Both the position numbers and the translations under genes were made by a program. From contig NZ_CP015030.1 in assembly GCF_011455695.1 (NCBI RefSeq), positions 1,550,001-1,614,000 on the forward strand: a stretch of DNA of 64,000 nt, in the 5' to 3' direction. The DNA is from Mannheimia granulomatis. Its GTDB lineage: Bacteria > Pseudomonadota > Gammaproteobacteria > Enterobacterales > Pasteurellaceae. Under the pieces are notes generated by a model, which was not told the origin of the DNA, ran no database searches, and was given only the letters and a program-made list of their open reading frames with translations. This document shows positions 30,135 to 42,075 of this stretch, piece after piece; the first letter of the stretch is position 1, and the number at the start of each line of letters is the position of its first letter.

Positions 30135-30638
30135 TTAGTTCGCTAAAACAGGCTCATTCTCACTTTCTTGTTCTTGACGTTGGAGATAATCCATAAATAA
30201 CGCATCAAAATTCACAGGAGAAAGATTTAATGCTGGGAATGTGCCGCGATTTACTAAGCTAGAAATTAATTCACGAGCATAAGGGTAAAGCACATTTGGG
30301 CATTGCGATGCTAAGCAATGTGCAAGTTGAATGCCTTCGATACCTTTAATCGTGAACACACCCGCTTGTTTCACTTCACAGATAAATGCTACATCACCAC
30401 TATCTTCTAGTGTAGTTTGAACTGTAATGTGAAGCGTAACTTCGTATAAATCTTCACCAATTTCTTTAGTTTCCGTATCAAGCTCAAAACCTAGTTGTGG
30501 TTTCCATTCTTGTTGGAAAATATTCGGTAAATTTGGTGCTTCAAAAGAAACATCTTTTACATAAATACGTTGAATTTGAAGCTCAAAAGGGGCTTGAGTA
30601 GCTTCTTCTGCTGAAGCAACTTGATTTTCTTCTGACAT
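30135..30638 (-). CDS. secB: Protein-export chaperone SecB
   Basis: Tetrameric cytoplasmic chaperone that keeps precursors unfolded and delivers them to SecA. 167 residues. The core is [21 protein letters not shown] at the N-terminus, [20 protein letters not shown]-like strand and the C-terminal [18 protein letters not shown], where the SecA-binding side lies. Acidic, normal length (E. coli 155 with shorter tail). It follows yibN by 20 bases. Confidence 0.97.
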   Translation of the reverse strand: MSEENQVASAEEATQAPFELQIQRIYVKDVSFEAPNLPNIFQQEWKPQLGFELDTETKEIGEDLYEVTLHITVQTTLEDSGDVAFICEVKQAGVFTIKGIEGIQLAHCLASQCPNVLYPYARELISSLVNRGTFPALNLSPVNFDALFMDYLQRQEQESENEPVLAN

Positions 30639-30658
30639 AAAATTTCCTTATAAATAAA

Positions 30659-31111
30659 TTATTTATGCTTTTTTACCGTCGGTAAACTACCCGCACGCCA
30701 GCCTGCCATACCTTCTTTTAACACATATACCTTGTTAAAACCTTGTTTCGAGATAGCATTTGCCAAGCCTGCAGAACTTAATCCGTTGGTATCAACAAAA
30801 ATAACAGGACGATCTTTATATTTTTCGATCTGATGGATCTTATTAGACTTCAGATCTGAAGGTAAGACGTGAATGCTATCAATGATATGCCCCATACGGA
30901 ATTCTTCATCCGAACGGACATCAATCACAACACCATCTTCTTTATTAATTAATTGCGTTGCCTGTGCATTATCCACAATTTTGTATTTGCTGGTAGCAGA
31001 TTTATAAAAGCTGAAAATTACCGCTCCGAATAAAGCTACCCATGCAACAACCATAATCGTATGGTTGGCTACAAATAACTGAAACTGCTCTGCAAAAGTA
31101 AGTTGTTCCAT
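30659..31111 (-). CDS. yibN: Rhodanese-like membrane protein YibN
   Basis: 150 residues: one N-terminal membrane anchor (IMVVAWVALFGAVIFSF, about 19-35), then a rhodanese domain (VVIDVRSDEEFRMGHI...). The active-site cysteine of true sulfurtransferases is replaced: the loop reads VDTNGLSSAGLAN, with no Cys, so it is probably not a sulfurtransferase. E. coli yibN also precedes secB. Function is not well defined. Confidence 0.88.
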   Translation of the reverse strand: MEQLTFAEQFQLFVANHTIMVVAWVALFGAVIFSFYKSATSKYKIVDNAQATQLINKEDGVVIDVRSDEEFRMGHIIDSIHVLPSDLKSNKIHQIEKYKDRPVIFVDTNGLSSAGLANAISKQGFNKVYVLKEGMAGWRAGSLPTVKKHK

Positions 31112-31239
31112 AGCTGAATTTCCTCAAAATTAACATAAATAAGCGGTCGTTTTTCATTAAAATTTTGCAAATACCGATTATGTAAGAAGAGACTTAATCG
31201 GTAAATTTTTACTAAAAAGTAACCGCTTGTAAGTAATAA

Positions 31240-31261
31240 AAGGTGAGCTTTTGCCCACCTT
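31240..31261 (-). terminator. Terminator after tig
   Basis: Imperfect stem AAGGTGAGC / GCCCACCTT over TTTT; minus-strand reading ends in TTTTATT. Confidence 0.7.
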
Positions 31262-31272
31262 AAACAAGGAAA

Positions 31273-32571
31273 TTATTGTGCCTGTTGTGTCATTACATCA
31301 TCGAATGACATTGTTTTTTCAGTTACTTTCGCTTTTGCTAATACAGCATCAACCGCTTGTTCTTCTAATACCACGTTACGGATATTTTCTGTTAGTTGAC
31401 GGTTTTTCGCATAATGTGCTACCACTTCTGCCGGCTGCTCATAAGCTGATGCAATATCTGCGATCATATCTTCAACGCGTTTTTCATCTACTTTTAATTC
31501 GTTAGATGCAATAACTGAAGAAAGTAATAAACCTACTTGCACACGGCGTTTCGCTTCTGCTTCAAATAACTCAGCCGGTAATTGTGCTGCCATTTCAGGC
31601 TTACCACCAAAGCGTTGAACAGCTTGCTGACGTAACACATTTACTTCTTCTTCCACTGCTGCTGCAGGCACTTCAACATCATTTTGTGCAATTAAGCCGT
31701 TGATCACTTGAGATTTAACACGAGAAGTTACTGCGTTTCTTAATTCACGTTGCATATTTTTCTTGATTTCTGCACGTAATTCTTCAACAGATTTTGCATT
31801 ACCGAATTTTTTCACAAACTCTTCTGTTAATTCAGGTAATACCATATCTTCTACTTTTTTCAAGGTGATAGCAAATTTAGCCGCTTTACCTTTTAAGTTT
31901 TCAGCGTGATACTCTTCCGGGAAAGTCACATCAATATCAAATTGTTCACCTGCTTTACGGCCTACAATACCATCTTCAAAACCCGGAATCATACGACCTT
32001 GTCCCATAAATAATACGAAATCAGACGCTTTACCGCCTTCAAACTCTTCGCCATCTACAGAACCAACGAAATCAATTGTTACACGTGCATCTGCTTTTGC
32101 TGCATCTGCAGTTTCTGCCCAAGTAGCTTGTTGCTTACGTAACACATCAACCATTTTATCTAAATCAGCATCTGTGATTTCAACAACCGGCTTTTCAACT
32201 TCGATATTCTCTAAACCTTTTAATTCCACTTCCGGGAACACTTCAAAGGTTGCAGTGAAACTGAAATCTTGACCCGGTTGATAGTTGTTCGGGGTGAATG
32301 TTGGACGACCCGCAAGATTGATTTTTTCCGCAATCACTGCTTCAAAGAATGCACGTTGCATTTCTTCAGATAATACATCCTGACGAGCTGCGATACCGAA
32401 ACGCTGTTCAATAATTGAGTGGGGCACTTTACCTTTACGGAAACCATCTACACGAGCATTTTTCGCATAGCCTTTTAATTGTTCTTTGTATGCTGCTTCG
32501 ATTTTGTCAGCTGGTACGTTAATTGTTACGCGGCGTTGTAAGCCTTCTAATGTTTCAATTGAAAATGACAT
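31273..32571 (-). CDS. tig: Trigger factor
   Basis: Ribosome-bound chaperone with peptidyl-prolyl isomerase activity. 432 residues, as in E. coli. Domains are the ribosome-binding N-domain with the signature [17 protein letters not shown] (GFRxGKxP), the FKBP-like PPIase domain (about 150-245: [17 protein letters not shown]), and the long helical C-domain. It ends [12 protein letters not shown]. Good -35/-10 promoter upstream. Confidence 0.98.
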   Translation of the reverse strand: MSFSIETLEGLQRRVTINVPADKIEAAYKEQLKGYAKNARVDGFRKGKVPHSIIEQRFGIAARQDVLSEEMQRAFFEAVIAEKINLAGRPTFTPNNYQPGQDFSFTATFEVFPEVELKGLENIEVEKPVVEITDADLDKMVDVLRKQQATWAETADAAKADARVTIDFVGSVDGEEFEGGKASDFVLFMGQGRMIPGFEDGIVGRKAGEQFDIDVTFPEEYHAENLKGKAAKFAITLKKVEDMVLPELTEEFVKKFGNAKSVEELRAEIKKNMQRELRNAVTSRVKSQVINGLIAQNDVEVPAAAVEEEVNVLRQQAVQRFGGKPEMAAQLPAELFEAEAKRRVQVGLLLSSVIASNELKVDEKRVEDMIADIASAYEQPAEVVAHYAKNRQLTENIRNVVLEEQAVDAVLAKAKVTEKTMSFDDVMTQQAQ

Positions 32572-32620
32572 TCTTAAACCTCGGTTTAGGGATATAAAAA
32601 AGATACATAAATAGACAGCT

Positions 32621-32649
32621 ATTGTAGCGTTCTATCGATAAACTGTCGA
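32621..32649 (-). promoter_or_regulatory. tig promoter
   Basis: Minus-strand TCGACA (32649-32644), 17-base spacer, TACAAT (32626-32621); about 50 bases before the tig ATG. Confidence 0.7.
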
Positions 32650-32808
32650 GCAGAAACTCATTGCTAGAGAGGCTAAATCACAGAAAACCTCTCCGTTTTG
32701 CAAAACATACCTAAAATCTGACCGCTTGCATACGCCTACCTCGTTGCAAGCGGTCTTTTTTATTCACTATTTTGCAAATTGAGACTTTGTTCTAGCAATT
32801 TCAAGCAA

Positions 32809-32840
32809 TAAAAAAGAGGCATACCTTTCGATACACCTCT
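32809..32840 (-). terminator. Terminator after tuf (end of str operon)
   Basis: Minus strand: AGAGGTGTATC, loop GAAA, GGTATGCCTCT, then TTTTTTAT. 11 bp with a few G-T pairs. Confidence 0.85.
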
Positions 32841-32882
32841 CTTTCGCTTGTTCGCTTATCTCAAATATAAACTTTCGCTTAA

Positions 32883-34079
<1,197 letters not shown>

Positions 34080-34126
34080 CTAAAAAATGAGCCACAGCCC
34101 TATTGCTATGGCTCAGGTTAAACATA

Positions 34127-36229
34127 TTATTTTCTACGAGCTTCAATAATAGCATCAGCAACGTTTTTCGGTGCTTCAGCATATTTTAAAGGTTCCATCG
34201 AGTATGATGCACGACCTTGAGTTTGTGAACGTAAGTCTGTTGCATAACCAAACATCTCTGAAAGTGGAACTTCAGCATTGATCTTAACAACGAACTCGTT
34301 CGCTTCTTGACCGTTAACCATTGCACGACGACGGCTTAAGTCACCGATTACATCACCAACATAATCCGGTGGAGTTTCAACTTCTACTTTCATAATTGGC
34401 TCAAGTAATACTGGGCTTGCTTTCGCGAATGCTGCTTTAAATGCTAATGATGCAGCAAGTTTAAACGCAAGTTCAGATGAGTCAACATCGTGGTATGAAC
34501 CGAAGTGTAAACGTACACCTAAATCAACTACCGGGTAACCCGCTAATGGACCAGATTTAAGTTGTTCTTGGATACCTTTATCAACTGCAGGGATGTATTC
34601 ACCAGGAATTACACCACCTTTGATTTCGTTTACGAACTCATAGCCAGGACCTTCTGGATCTAATGGATACAAGTCGATAACAACGTGACCGTACTGACCA
34701 CGACCACCAGATTGTTTTGCGTGTTTACCTTCAACATCGTTCACACGAGTGCGGATAGTTTCACGGTAAGATACTTGTGGTTTACCGATGTTTGCTTCCA
34801 CTTTGAATTCACGTTTCATACGGTCAACGATGATGTCTAAGTGTAACTCACCCATACCAGAGATAATGGTTTCACCTGACTCTTCATCTGTGTGAACACG
34901 GAATGATGGGTCTTCTTGTGCTAAACGACCTAACGCTAAGCCCATTTTCTCTTGGTCAGCTTTAGTTTTTGGTTCAACTGCAACAGAGATTACCGGCTCA
35001 GGGAATTCCATACGCTCAAGGATGATTGGTGCATCGATTGCACATAATGTGTCACCTGTACCAACATCTTTTAAGCCGATTGCAGCAGCGATATCACCCG
35101 CACGAACTTCTTTGATCTCTTCACGTTTATTCGCGTGCATCTGTACGATACGACCAAAGCGCTCACGTTTTTGTTTTACTGAGTTGTAAACAGTATCACC
35201 TGAATTAATTACACCTGAGTACACACGGAAGAAGGTTAAGTTACCTACGAATGGGTCAGTTGCAATTTTGAATGCTAATGAAGCAAATGGTTCATCATCA
35301 CTTGCATGACGCTCACCTTCGGTTTCATCTTCATTGATACCTTTAATTGCAGGGATATCTGTTGGTGCCGGTAAGTAATCAATTACCGCATCAAGCATTG
35401 CTTGAACACCTTTGTTTTTGAATGCAGAACCACAGCATACAGGAATTACTTCACCTGCTAATACACGTTGACGTAACGCAGCTTTGATTTCATCTTCTGT
35501 TAATTCTTCACCAGAGAAGAATTTTTCCATTAATTCTTCTGATGCTTCAGCTGCTGCTTCAACTAACATTGCACGGTGTTCTTCACATGCTTCTAACATA
35601 TCCGCAGGAACGTCTTCATAAGTGAAAGTCATACCTTGGTCAGCTTCGTTCCAGTTGATTGCTTTCATTTTAATTAAGTCAACAACACCTTTGAAGCTAT
35701 CTTCTGCACCGATTGGAAGTTGTAATGCAACCGAATTACCACCTAAACGCGTTTTGATTTGTTCAACAACACGTAGGAAGTTAGCACCAGTACGGTCCAT
35801 TTTATTTACGAACGCAATACGTGGTACTTTATATTTGTTAGCTTGACGCCATACAGTTTCAGATTGTGGTTGAACGCCACCTACTGCACAGTAAACCATT
35901 ACCGCACCGTCAAGAACACGCATTGAACGCTCTACTTCGATAGTAAAGTCAACGTGTCCCGGAGTATCGATAACGTTAATACGGTGTTGTGGGTATTGTT
36001 GAGACATACCAGACCAGAACGCAGTTGTTGCAGCAGAAGTAATTGTGATACCACGCTCTTGCTCTTGTTCCATCCAGTCCATTGTTGCAGCACCATCATG
36101 AACTTCACCGATCTTATGGCTTACACCTGTATAGAAAAGGATACGTTCAGAGGTCGTTGTTTTACCCGCGTCGATATGCGCACTAATACCGATATTACGG
36201 TATCTTTCAATAGGGGTTTGACGAGCCAT
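34127..36229 (-). CDS. fusA: Elongation factor G
   Basis: GTPase that drives translocation and, with RRF, recycling of ribosomes. 700 residues. G1 [20 protein letters not shown]3 [14 protein letters not shown] and G4 [10 protein letters not shown] are visible, followed by domains II-V. The end is [18 protein letters not shown]. It lies between rpsG and tuf. No duplication or odd change seen. Confidence 0.99.
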   Translation of the reverse strand: MARQTPIERYRNIGISAHIDAGKTTTSERILFYTGVSHKIGEVHDGAATMDWMEQEQERGITITSAATTAFWSGMSQQYPQHRINVIDTPGHVDFTIEVERSMRVLDGAVMVYCAVGGVQPQSETVWRQANKYKVPRIAFVNKMDRTGANFLRVVEQIKTRLGGNSVALQLPIGAEDSFKGVVDLIKMKAINWNEADQGMTFTYEDVPADMLEACEEHRAMLVEAAAEASEELMEKFFSGEELTEDEIKAALRQRVLAGEVIPVCCGSAFKNKGVQAMLDAVIDYLPAPTDIPAIKGINEDETEGERHASDDEPFASLAFKIATDPFVGNLTFFRVYSGVINSGDTVYNSVKQKRERFGRIVQMHANKREEIKEVRAGDIAAAIGLKDVGTGDTLCAIDAPIILERMEFPEPVISVAVEPKTKADQEKMGLALGRLAQEDPSFRVHTDEESGETIISGMGELHLDIIVDRMKREFKVEANIGKPQVSYRETIRTRVNDVEGKHAKQSGGRGQYGHVVIDLYPLDPEGPGYEFVNEIKGGVIPGEYIPAVDKGIQEQLKSGPLAGYPVVDLGVRLHFGSYHDVDSSELAFKLAASLAFKAAFAKASPVLLEPIMKVEVETPPDYVGDVIGDLSRRRAMVNGQEANEFVVKINAEVPLSEMFGYATDLRSQTQGRASYSMEPLKYAEAPKNVADAIIEARRK

Positions 36230-36325
36230 TTAATTCTTACCTTTTGGTTTTAAATTGAAATTCTTAATAAGGGTAAGGCTTCACCGCAAACTGAGATGAA
36301 GCCTTGAATAAGCTTACTTAAACGA

Positions 36326-36814
<489 letters not shown>

Positions 36815-36926
36815 TTAAATCTTCAGGATATCCAAAACTCATCTAATCTGCCTTAAGGCATATTGACTGGAGTTTATGGTTTAAATATTAAAATTTAGAC
36901 GTTTGGCCTTACTCAACGGAGAACCA

Positions 36927-37398
<472 letters not shown>

Positions 37399-37420
37399 GC
37401 TTCGGCAGATACCGAAGTGA

Positions 37421-38380
37421 TTATTTTCCAATCACTGTTTTTAGTTTTTCCAGCACCTGAGTCGGCAAAATATTATCCATTTTATCAGAAGTCAAATAGT
37501 GCTGATTTTTACCATAAGCCCCGATTAGCTTAGGGTCAGTTGCGCCATATAAAATCACATTTGGTTTATCTAATGCTGCTGTTAAATGGCTCAACCCTGT
37601 ATCAACTGAAATTACCGCTTGAGCACCTTCAATTTGCATAGCCAATTCGGTTAAAGTCATTCTCGGTAACACAATTACATTCTCTGCCACCGCGGCTAAA
37701 CGCTCAGCTCGCTCTTTTTCTATTTGATTTCCCCATGGCAATCGCACTTCTAGCCCTTGCTCTGCCAGGGACTTTATTACTTCAGCCCAATAAGATTCTT
37801 TCCAATGCTTATCTGCTCGGGTTGTAGCATGAATCAGCATAATGTAAGCGGTTATTTTTGTTTGATTTTTTGCAAAATGCTGAGAAATAGCATACTCACC
37901 CTGATTCTGCGGTAGAGGATAAGCTAGGGATTTAGCACAGAGTTTACGGATTCGCTCTACCGCGTGTTGCTGGTAAGGAATATCAAAGGTTGCATCATAG
38001 AACAGACTACTTAATCCCTCACGGGCAGACTGTTTATCATAGCCAAATTTTTTACCTTGAGCTTGTCGGGTAACCAATACCGCACTCTTAATTAAGCCTT
38101 GAGCATCAATGACCGCATCATACTGTTCACTTTTCAACTCTTTGATAAAACGCTGCCATTCAAGCCATGTTGAACGCTTGCATAAATTTTTCCGCCAACG
38201 ACGAATCGCAACGGGAATTACCTTTCTCACCGCAGAATGCCAAATAGGAATTTCAGCAAAATTTTCTTCAACGACCCAATCCACCTGCAAGTTAGGAATC
38301 GCTTTTCGCATATCGGTTAGGGCAGGCAGAGTGTGTAGAATATCACCCATTGAGGAGGTTTTTACGATTAGAACTTTCAT
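37421..38380 (-). CDS. waaC: ADP-heptose:LPS heptosyltransferase I
   Basis: Adds the first heptose to KDO of lipid A in LPS core synthesis, at the inner face of the inner membrane. The likely start is ATG at 38380 (MKVLIVKTSSMGD), 319 residues; the ORF's first 12 residues lie in an A/T stretch. GT-9 features: N-terminal KTSSMGDILHTLPAL, DAQGLIKSAV, and C-terminal SVDTGLSHLTAALDKPNVILYG with the nucleotide-sugar pocket. It lies 34 bases after waaF on the same strand, with a USS between. No strong ribosome-binding site. Confidence 0.93.
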   Translation of the reverse strand: MKVLIVKTSSMGDILHTLPALTDMRKAIPNLQVDWVVEENFAEIPIWHSAVRKVIPVAIRRWRKNLCKRSTWLEWQRFIKELKSEQYDAVIDAQGLIKSAVLVTRQAQGKKFGYDKQSAREGLSSLFYDATFDIPYQQHAVERIRKLCAKSLAYPLPQNQGEYAISQHFAKNQTKITAYIMLIHATTRADKHWKESYWAEVIKSLAEQGLEVRLPWGNQIEKERAERLAAVAENVIVLPRMTLTELAMQIEGAQAVISVDTGLSHLTAALDKPNVILYGATDPKLIGAYGKNQHYLTSDKMDNILPTQVLEKLKTVIGK

Positions 38381-38450
38381 TTTTTTAAATAACAAGCAGC
38401 TTAATTTTCGTTGCAAAGTACAGACAAAAAACGACCGCTTGTTGTAAGAT

Positions 38451-39485
38451 TTATAATAATGCTCTGAGCTTTTCCGTCACCATTTCAGGGCTAATATCAA
38501 TTAAACTTTGATGATAACCTTCAGCCCCTTGACCTTTGCGGACTTTAATTAATCCACCTTCAATTAAGCGGATAATTACTGCGTTTGGGGCAAGTGGAGG
38601 CGTATATTGAGGACTAGTCGGGCCGTATAGTGCCACTAGCGGTTTATTCAAGGCTGCGGCGATGTGCATTAGCCCTGAGTCATTACTCACAACCGCTTGG
38701 CAGTCGGCGATTAAATCAACCGCTTGGTTGAGATCTGTTTGACCGGCAAGATTGATACAATAACGCTGTAAGTGTTCAGGTAGGGCTAAACGAATCTGCT
38801 CACCTACCTCTTCATCTTTTTTCGAGCCAAATAAACGCACAGAATAGCCTTGTTCAATCAATACTCTGGCAAGTTCAGCATAATGATAATGTGGCCAACG
38901 CTTCGCCGGCCCGAACTCTGCTCCAGGGCAGAAACCAATAGCGGGACGCTCTTGTGCATAAGCAAACTGCTTTTCAAATTTCGCTTTGGTTTGAGCAATT
39001 TCCTGCAAATCTGTTTTAAGGTAAGGGTAAGCAATCGGCAACTGATCTGCATTCGGAATACTACCTTGTTCAAAAGCAAGTGCTACATAACGTTGCACCA
39101 TCATAGGATAATCATTTTTATTGCTACGTAGATCATTTAGCAAAAAATAGCGACTTTCCCCTTTCCAGCCACGACGTTTAGCAATTTTGGCAAATAACGG
39201 AATAAAAGCTGACTTTAATGAATTAGGCAATATAATTGCCATATCATATTGATTTCTAAACTTTTTTCCAAGCTGATAACGTTCACATAAACGAAAAGCT
39301 CCATGCCCAATTGGCATAGAAATAGCTTTACGAACTTCCGGCATACGGCTTAATAGCGGACGGCACCAATCCGGTGCCATAACATCTATCTGACAATCCG
39401 GATATTGTACTTTCAACTGTTGATATAATGAATGGGACATCATCATATCCCCAACCCAAGAAGGCCCTATCACTAAAATATTCAT
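38451..39485 (-). CDS. waaF: ADP-heptose:LPS heptosyltransferase II
   Basis: Adds the second inner-core heptose. The ATG at 39485 (MNILVIGPSWVGDMMMS) gives 344 residues; the ORF's upstream TTG is less likely. GT-9 features are the N-terminal GPSWVGDMMMSHSL, FCPGAEFGPAKRWPHYHYAEL and the C-terminal SNDSGLMHIAAALNKPLVALYGPTS. Pair with waaC on the same strand. The length is that of the family. Confidence 0.95.
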   Translation of the reverse strand: MNILVIGPSWVGDMMMSHSLYQQLKVQYPDCQIDVMAPDWCRPLLSRMPEVRKAISMPIGHGAFRLCERYQLGKKFRNQYDMAIILPNSLKSAFIPLFAKIAKRRGWKGESRYFLLNDLRSNKNDYPMMVQRYVALAFEQGSIPNADQLPIAYPYLKTDLQEIAQTKAKFEKQFAYAQERPAIGFCPGAEFGPAKRWPHYHYAELARVLIEQGYSVRLFGSKKDEEVGEQIRLALPEHLQRYCINLAGQTDLNQAVDLIADCQAVVSNDSGLMHIAAALNKPLVALYGPTSPQYTPPLAPNAVIIRLIEGGLIKVRKGQGAEGYHQSLIDISPEMVTEKLRALL

Positions 39486-39516
39486 TTGCAAAATTCTCTG
39501 AAGATCTTACCGCTTG

Positions 39517-39933
39517 CTACTGTTTAACACAATTTGCTGCTAATGTTTTTTTGGTATTATTATACAAAAAAGCTTTGCCATCACGTGTTTCATGCCATGT
39601 CCAGCGGATATTGGTATATTTTTTTCCGTTTTTTGTGACTACTGCAGAAAGTTGGTGTGATATACCTTGAAAACTGATCGTTACCATTTCTTTTTTAGTG
39701 AAATTGCTCGTGTTATTCTGGCGTTCAACTTCTACTTTTTTATCATTTTTACAACGATAGATAACAACTTCAGAAGCCTGCCCAATCTGAGTAGTCACTG
39801 TTTGCGTCAGTTCTTTGCCTCTCTGAACCTGATGAATCTGCTCCACAGGTGTTACCGCAGGAGTACAAGCACCAGCTAATATTGTCACTGCAATTAACCC
39901 AATAAGTTTATGTTGTTTTCGAAATAAGTTCAT
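39517..39933 (-). CDS. oapB: Outer-membrane lipoprotein, OapB-like with MliC-type domain
   Basis: 138 residues from the ATG at 39933, which has AGGAG six bases upstream. A lipoprotein signal (MNLFRKQHKLIGLIAVTILA then GAC, lipobox LAGAC) is followed by a domain with VVIYRCKNDKKVEVER and AFLYNN, the pattern of MliC/PliC lysozyme-inhibitor folds. It lies next to oapA, as oapB does in Haemophilus, where it supports OapA. Assignment as oapB rests on position and size; inhibition of C-type lysozyme is possible. Confidence 0.65.
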   Translation of the reverse strand: MNLFRKQHKLIGLIAVTILAGACTPAVTPVEQIHQVQRGKELTQTVTTQIGQASEVVIYRCKNDKKVEVERQNNTSNFTKKEMVTISFQGISHQLSAVVTKNGKKYTNIRWTWHETRDGKAFLYNNTKKTLAANCVKQ

Positions 39934-39953
39934 CTGTACTCCTTTTTCAAAAA

Positions 39954-39980
39954 AAGAGCAACGTTTGTAGCGTTGCTCTT
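39954..39980 (-). terminator. Terminator between oapA and oapB
   Basis: Arms AAGAGCAACG and CGTTGCTCTT; the A-run on the left is a U-tail on the minus strand. It may reduce expression of oapB relative to oapA. Confidence 0.8.
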
Positions 39981-39988
39981 GATTTGTT

Positions 39989-41269
39989 TTATTTAAAAGT
40001 ATAGCTACCATTTGATTGACGTGTAAATTTACCGCCAGAGCCGATGCTCATTTCAACTACACGGTTATTTTTGTCTAAGCGCACAGTTACACGTTCACCT
40101 ACTTTTAAATTACTTACGACATTGTTCACTTTACTCATAGCATTAACGTCTGAGATATTTAAATTATTATCACGGAACACCTGCATTAATGATACCCCTT
40201 TTGGCACAGTCATCGTTTTAGTTGCCATAGATGAAATTGTAGCTTTCTCAACTTCTGCTTTTAATGGCGCTTTTTCAGTTGTAGGCTTAGAAGCTACTTT
40301 AGCAACATCTTTCTGTGGTTGAGTCGTTACACGTTCAGCTTTAGGCTGAGTTTTAGGCTGTGATTTTGTTTCAGGCTGATAAACTACACTCCCCTGCGTT
40401 TGAGGTTTAACAACAGGCTGAGTTACAACAGGTTTATTTTCAACTGGTTTTGCCGCAACAGGTGGCTCAGTAACAGATGGAGTCTGAGTATTAACTGTTT
40501 GCTCGCTTTGTGCTGGAGTTGAAGATTGAGGCTCATTTACACTTTGCTGGGTTTGTAGCGCAGCTTGTTCTTGTTCCTGCAACTGTTTCGCCGCTGCCTC
40601 TTGTTCAGCTCGAGCCTGTTCTTCTGCACGTTTTGCTTCTGCTTCATCCACAGGACGGAACTCAATCGGTAAACTACTACCTTGCTGAGATTGCAGTTCT
40701 TCTACTGTTTCAGGTGTACTTGGTTTTAATAAAAAGAAAAGTACCAATAATGCCAATGCTAATAATGCTACCAATAATAAACGGCGTGTTTTTGCAGGCA
40801 TTTTCGCTTTAAGCATACTGTCTGTTTTCACCGTTGCAGCCGCTGCCGCAACTGATGCACCTGCTGCTGTCGCTGTAACATTTGGAATAACACGTTCAGT
40901 AGTAAAGCCCTCGTTAATAGGTTTCACCACAATTTCTTCCTCTACTTTTTCATTTAATTCAATACGAGCTTCACTTGATGTTAAGACGGTTTCTTCTACT
41001 TCTGAAGTTACTTGCTCAACTTCCTCTGAAGTTGGCGTAAATTGAAACTCTTTTGCAGGTTTTGCCATTTGTTCAGCTTGTGGTTTTTCAATCGGCTCCG
41101 GACGTTTCATAATCGGCGTGAAGGTATGACCCGGTGATTGAGTTGAATGTAAAGAAACATAAGGTTTGTTATGTTCAGTTGTTTGATTAGATTCTGCTAC
41201 TGTATTCTCTTCAGTAAGCGTTAAAGGTTCACCGAAAACAGGCTCTTTACGAAAGTTATTTTGTGTCAT
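39989..41269 (-). CDS. oapA: Opacity-associated protein A (OapA family)
   Basis: Cell-envelope protein linked in Haemophilus influenzae to colony opacity and epithelial attachment. 426 residues. A cytoplasmic N-terminal half rich in Glu/Pro leads to one membrane helix (LLLVALLALALLVLFFLL, about residues 166-183). Then comes a long Gln/Pro/Thr-rich periplasmic linker (KPVVTQPVVKPQTQG), and finally the OapA/LysM-like domain (about 345-426: VPKGVSLMQVFRDNNLNISD, KVGERVTVRLDKNN). E. coli YtfB has the same domain. The Pro/Gln linker is repetitive and probably varies between strains. Confidence 0.88.
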   Translation of the reverse strand: MTQNNFRKEPVFGEPLTLTEENTVAESNQTTEHNKPYVSLHSTQSPGHTFTPIMKRPEPIEKPQAEQMAKPAKEFQFTPTSEEVEQVTSEVEETVLTSSEARIELNEKVEEEIVVKPINEGFTTERVIPNVTATAAGASVAAAAATVKTDSMLKAKMPAKTRRLLLVALLALALLVLFFLLKPSTPETVEELQSQQGSSLPIEFRPVDEAEAKRAEEQARAEQEAAAKQLQEQEQAALQTQQSVNEPQSSTPAQSEQTVNTQTPSVTEPPVAAKPVENKPVVTQPVVKPQTQGSVVYQPETKSQPKTQPKAERVTTQPQKDVAKVASKPTTEKAPLKAEVEKATISSMATKTMTVPKGVSLMQVFRDNNLNISDVNAMSKVNNVVSNLKVGERVTVRLDKNNRVVEMSIGSGGKFTRQSNGSYTFK

Positions 41270-41467
41270 GTTAATTCCAAATAGAGTTAATTAATTCAAG
41301 CTAAATAAAAATGTTGCTATTTTAAAACATTTAAAACAATTCATCACTTTATTTAAAATAAATTTACGTAAATAGCGGTCATTTTTTCTTAATTTTTTGC
41401 AAATTCTCTCAATCTCACCTTATTTCAGACCAAATTCAAGAGGATAAGTTTATGCTTTTTCTATTTT

Positions 41468-41483
41468 TTCGATCCACATCGAA
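41468..41483 (+). promoter_or_regulatory. CRP-S-like competence regulatory element before comE1
   Basis: TTCGATCCACATCGAA, in TTTTT...AAAAA flanks, resembles the Sxy-dependent CRP site (TGCGA-N6-TCGCA), with two symmetric mismatches. It is centred about 90 bases upstream of the comE1 ATG. In H. influenzae the comE1 gene belongs to this regulon. Confidence 0.6.
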
Positions 41484-41565
41484 AAATTTATTTTCTCACG
41501 TTGCAGTAAATCTTATTCACTTTTAATCTCTTACTTGAAATTCACTCAACAACAAGGACATAACT

Positions 41566-41910
41566 ATGAAAAAAATAAAAGCATTTACCTTAAGCTTATT
41601 AATCGGTTTATCCAGCCATACTTTCGCCCAAACCCAACCTATAACAAATACGGAACAAACATCGCCTACTCAAGCTGTGGAACAAGTTACAAACCAAAGT
41701 AAAATCACCCCCAATGCGGTTAACATTAACCTAGCGAGTGCAGCCGAACTACAAGATAAATTAGTTGGTATAGGTGAGAAAAAAGCACAAGCGATTGTAG
41801 ATTACCGCACTAAAAACGGTAATTTTAAAAGCATAGAACAACTTACTGAAGTCTCAGGAATTGGACAAGCAACCTTAGACAAAAATCGCGCTAATATTGT
41901 TTTAGAATAA
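41566..41910 (+). CDS. comE1: Competence DNA-binding protein ComEA family
   Basis: Periplasmic DNA-binding protein that helps pull incoming DNA through the outer membrane. 114 residues: signal peptide MKKIKAFTLSLLIGLSSHTFA, a linker, then a double helix-hairpin-helix domain (about 55-112), with VGIGEKKAQAIVDYR and VSGIGQATLDKNR as the two HhH motifs. Ribosome-binding site AAGGAC is eight bases upstream. It fits the dense uptake signals of the genome and the CRP-S-like site. Confidence 0.93.
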   Translation: MKKIKAFTLSLLIGLSSHTFAQTQPITNTEQTSPTQAVEQVTNQSKITPNAVNINLASAAELQDKLVGIGEKKAQAIVDYRTKNGNFKSIEQLTEVSGIGQATLDKNRANIVLE

Positions 41911-41920
41911 GAGAAAATAT

Positions 41921-41979
41921 GTTGAAGTGGGTGATCTACAAAGCCCTCTCTCTGTTTTTTTCTTTGTAGCTACTTCAAC
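41921..41979. repeat. Long imperfect hairpin after comE1
   Basis: Nested arms GTTGAAGT...ACTTCAAC and CTACAAAG...CTTTGTAG over a loop with a T-run, 10 bases after the comE1 stop. May terminate comE1 transcription; there is no classic U-tail directly after the stem. Confidence 0.55.
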
Positions 41980-42075
41980 ATTTCTAATTTTTTTATGTAT
42001 TTTGTATTGTATTTGTTATACTTCGCCCTCATTTAAAAACACAATCAGGTTTTTAATTAAGAGAGGATAATCGCA

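Larger units (their letters stand above)
32572..32882. other. 311-bp gap between tig and tuf
   Basis: No gene. It holds the tig promoter (32621-32649), an inverted USS pair with arms GACCGCTTGCA and TGCAAGCGGTC (32720-32755) followed by TTTTTT on the plus strand, and the tuf terminator (32809-32840). Confidence 0.75.

Noticed and set aside
30659-31111. YibN as an active rhodanese
   Set aside because: The active-site loop lacks cysteine, so it is listed as rhodanese-like only.
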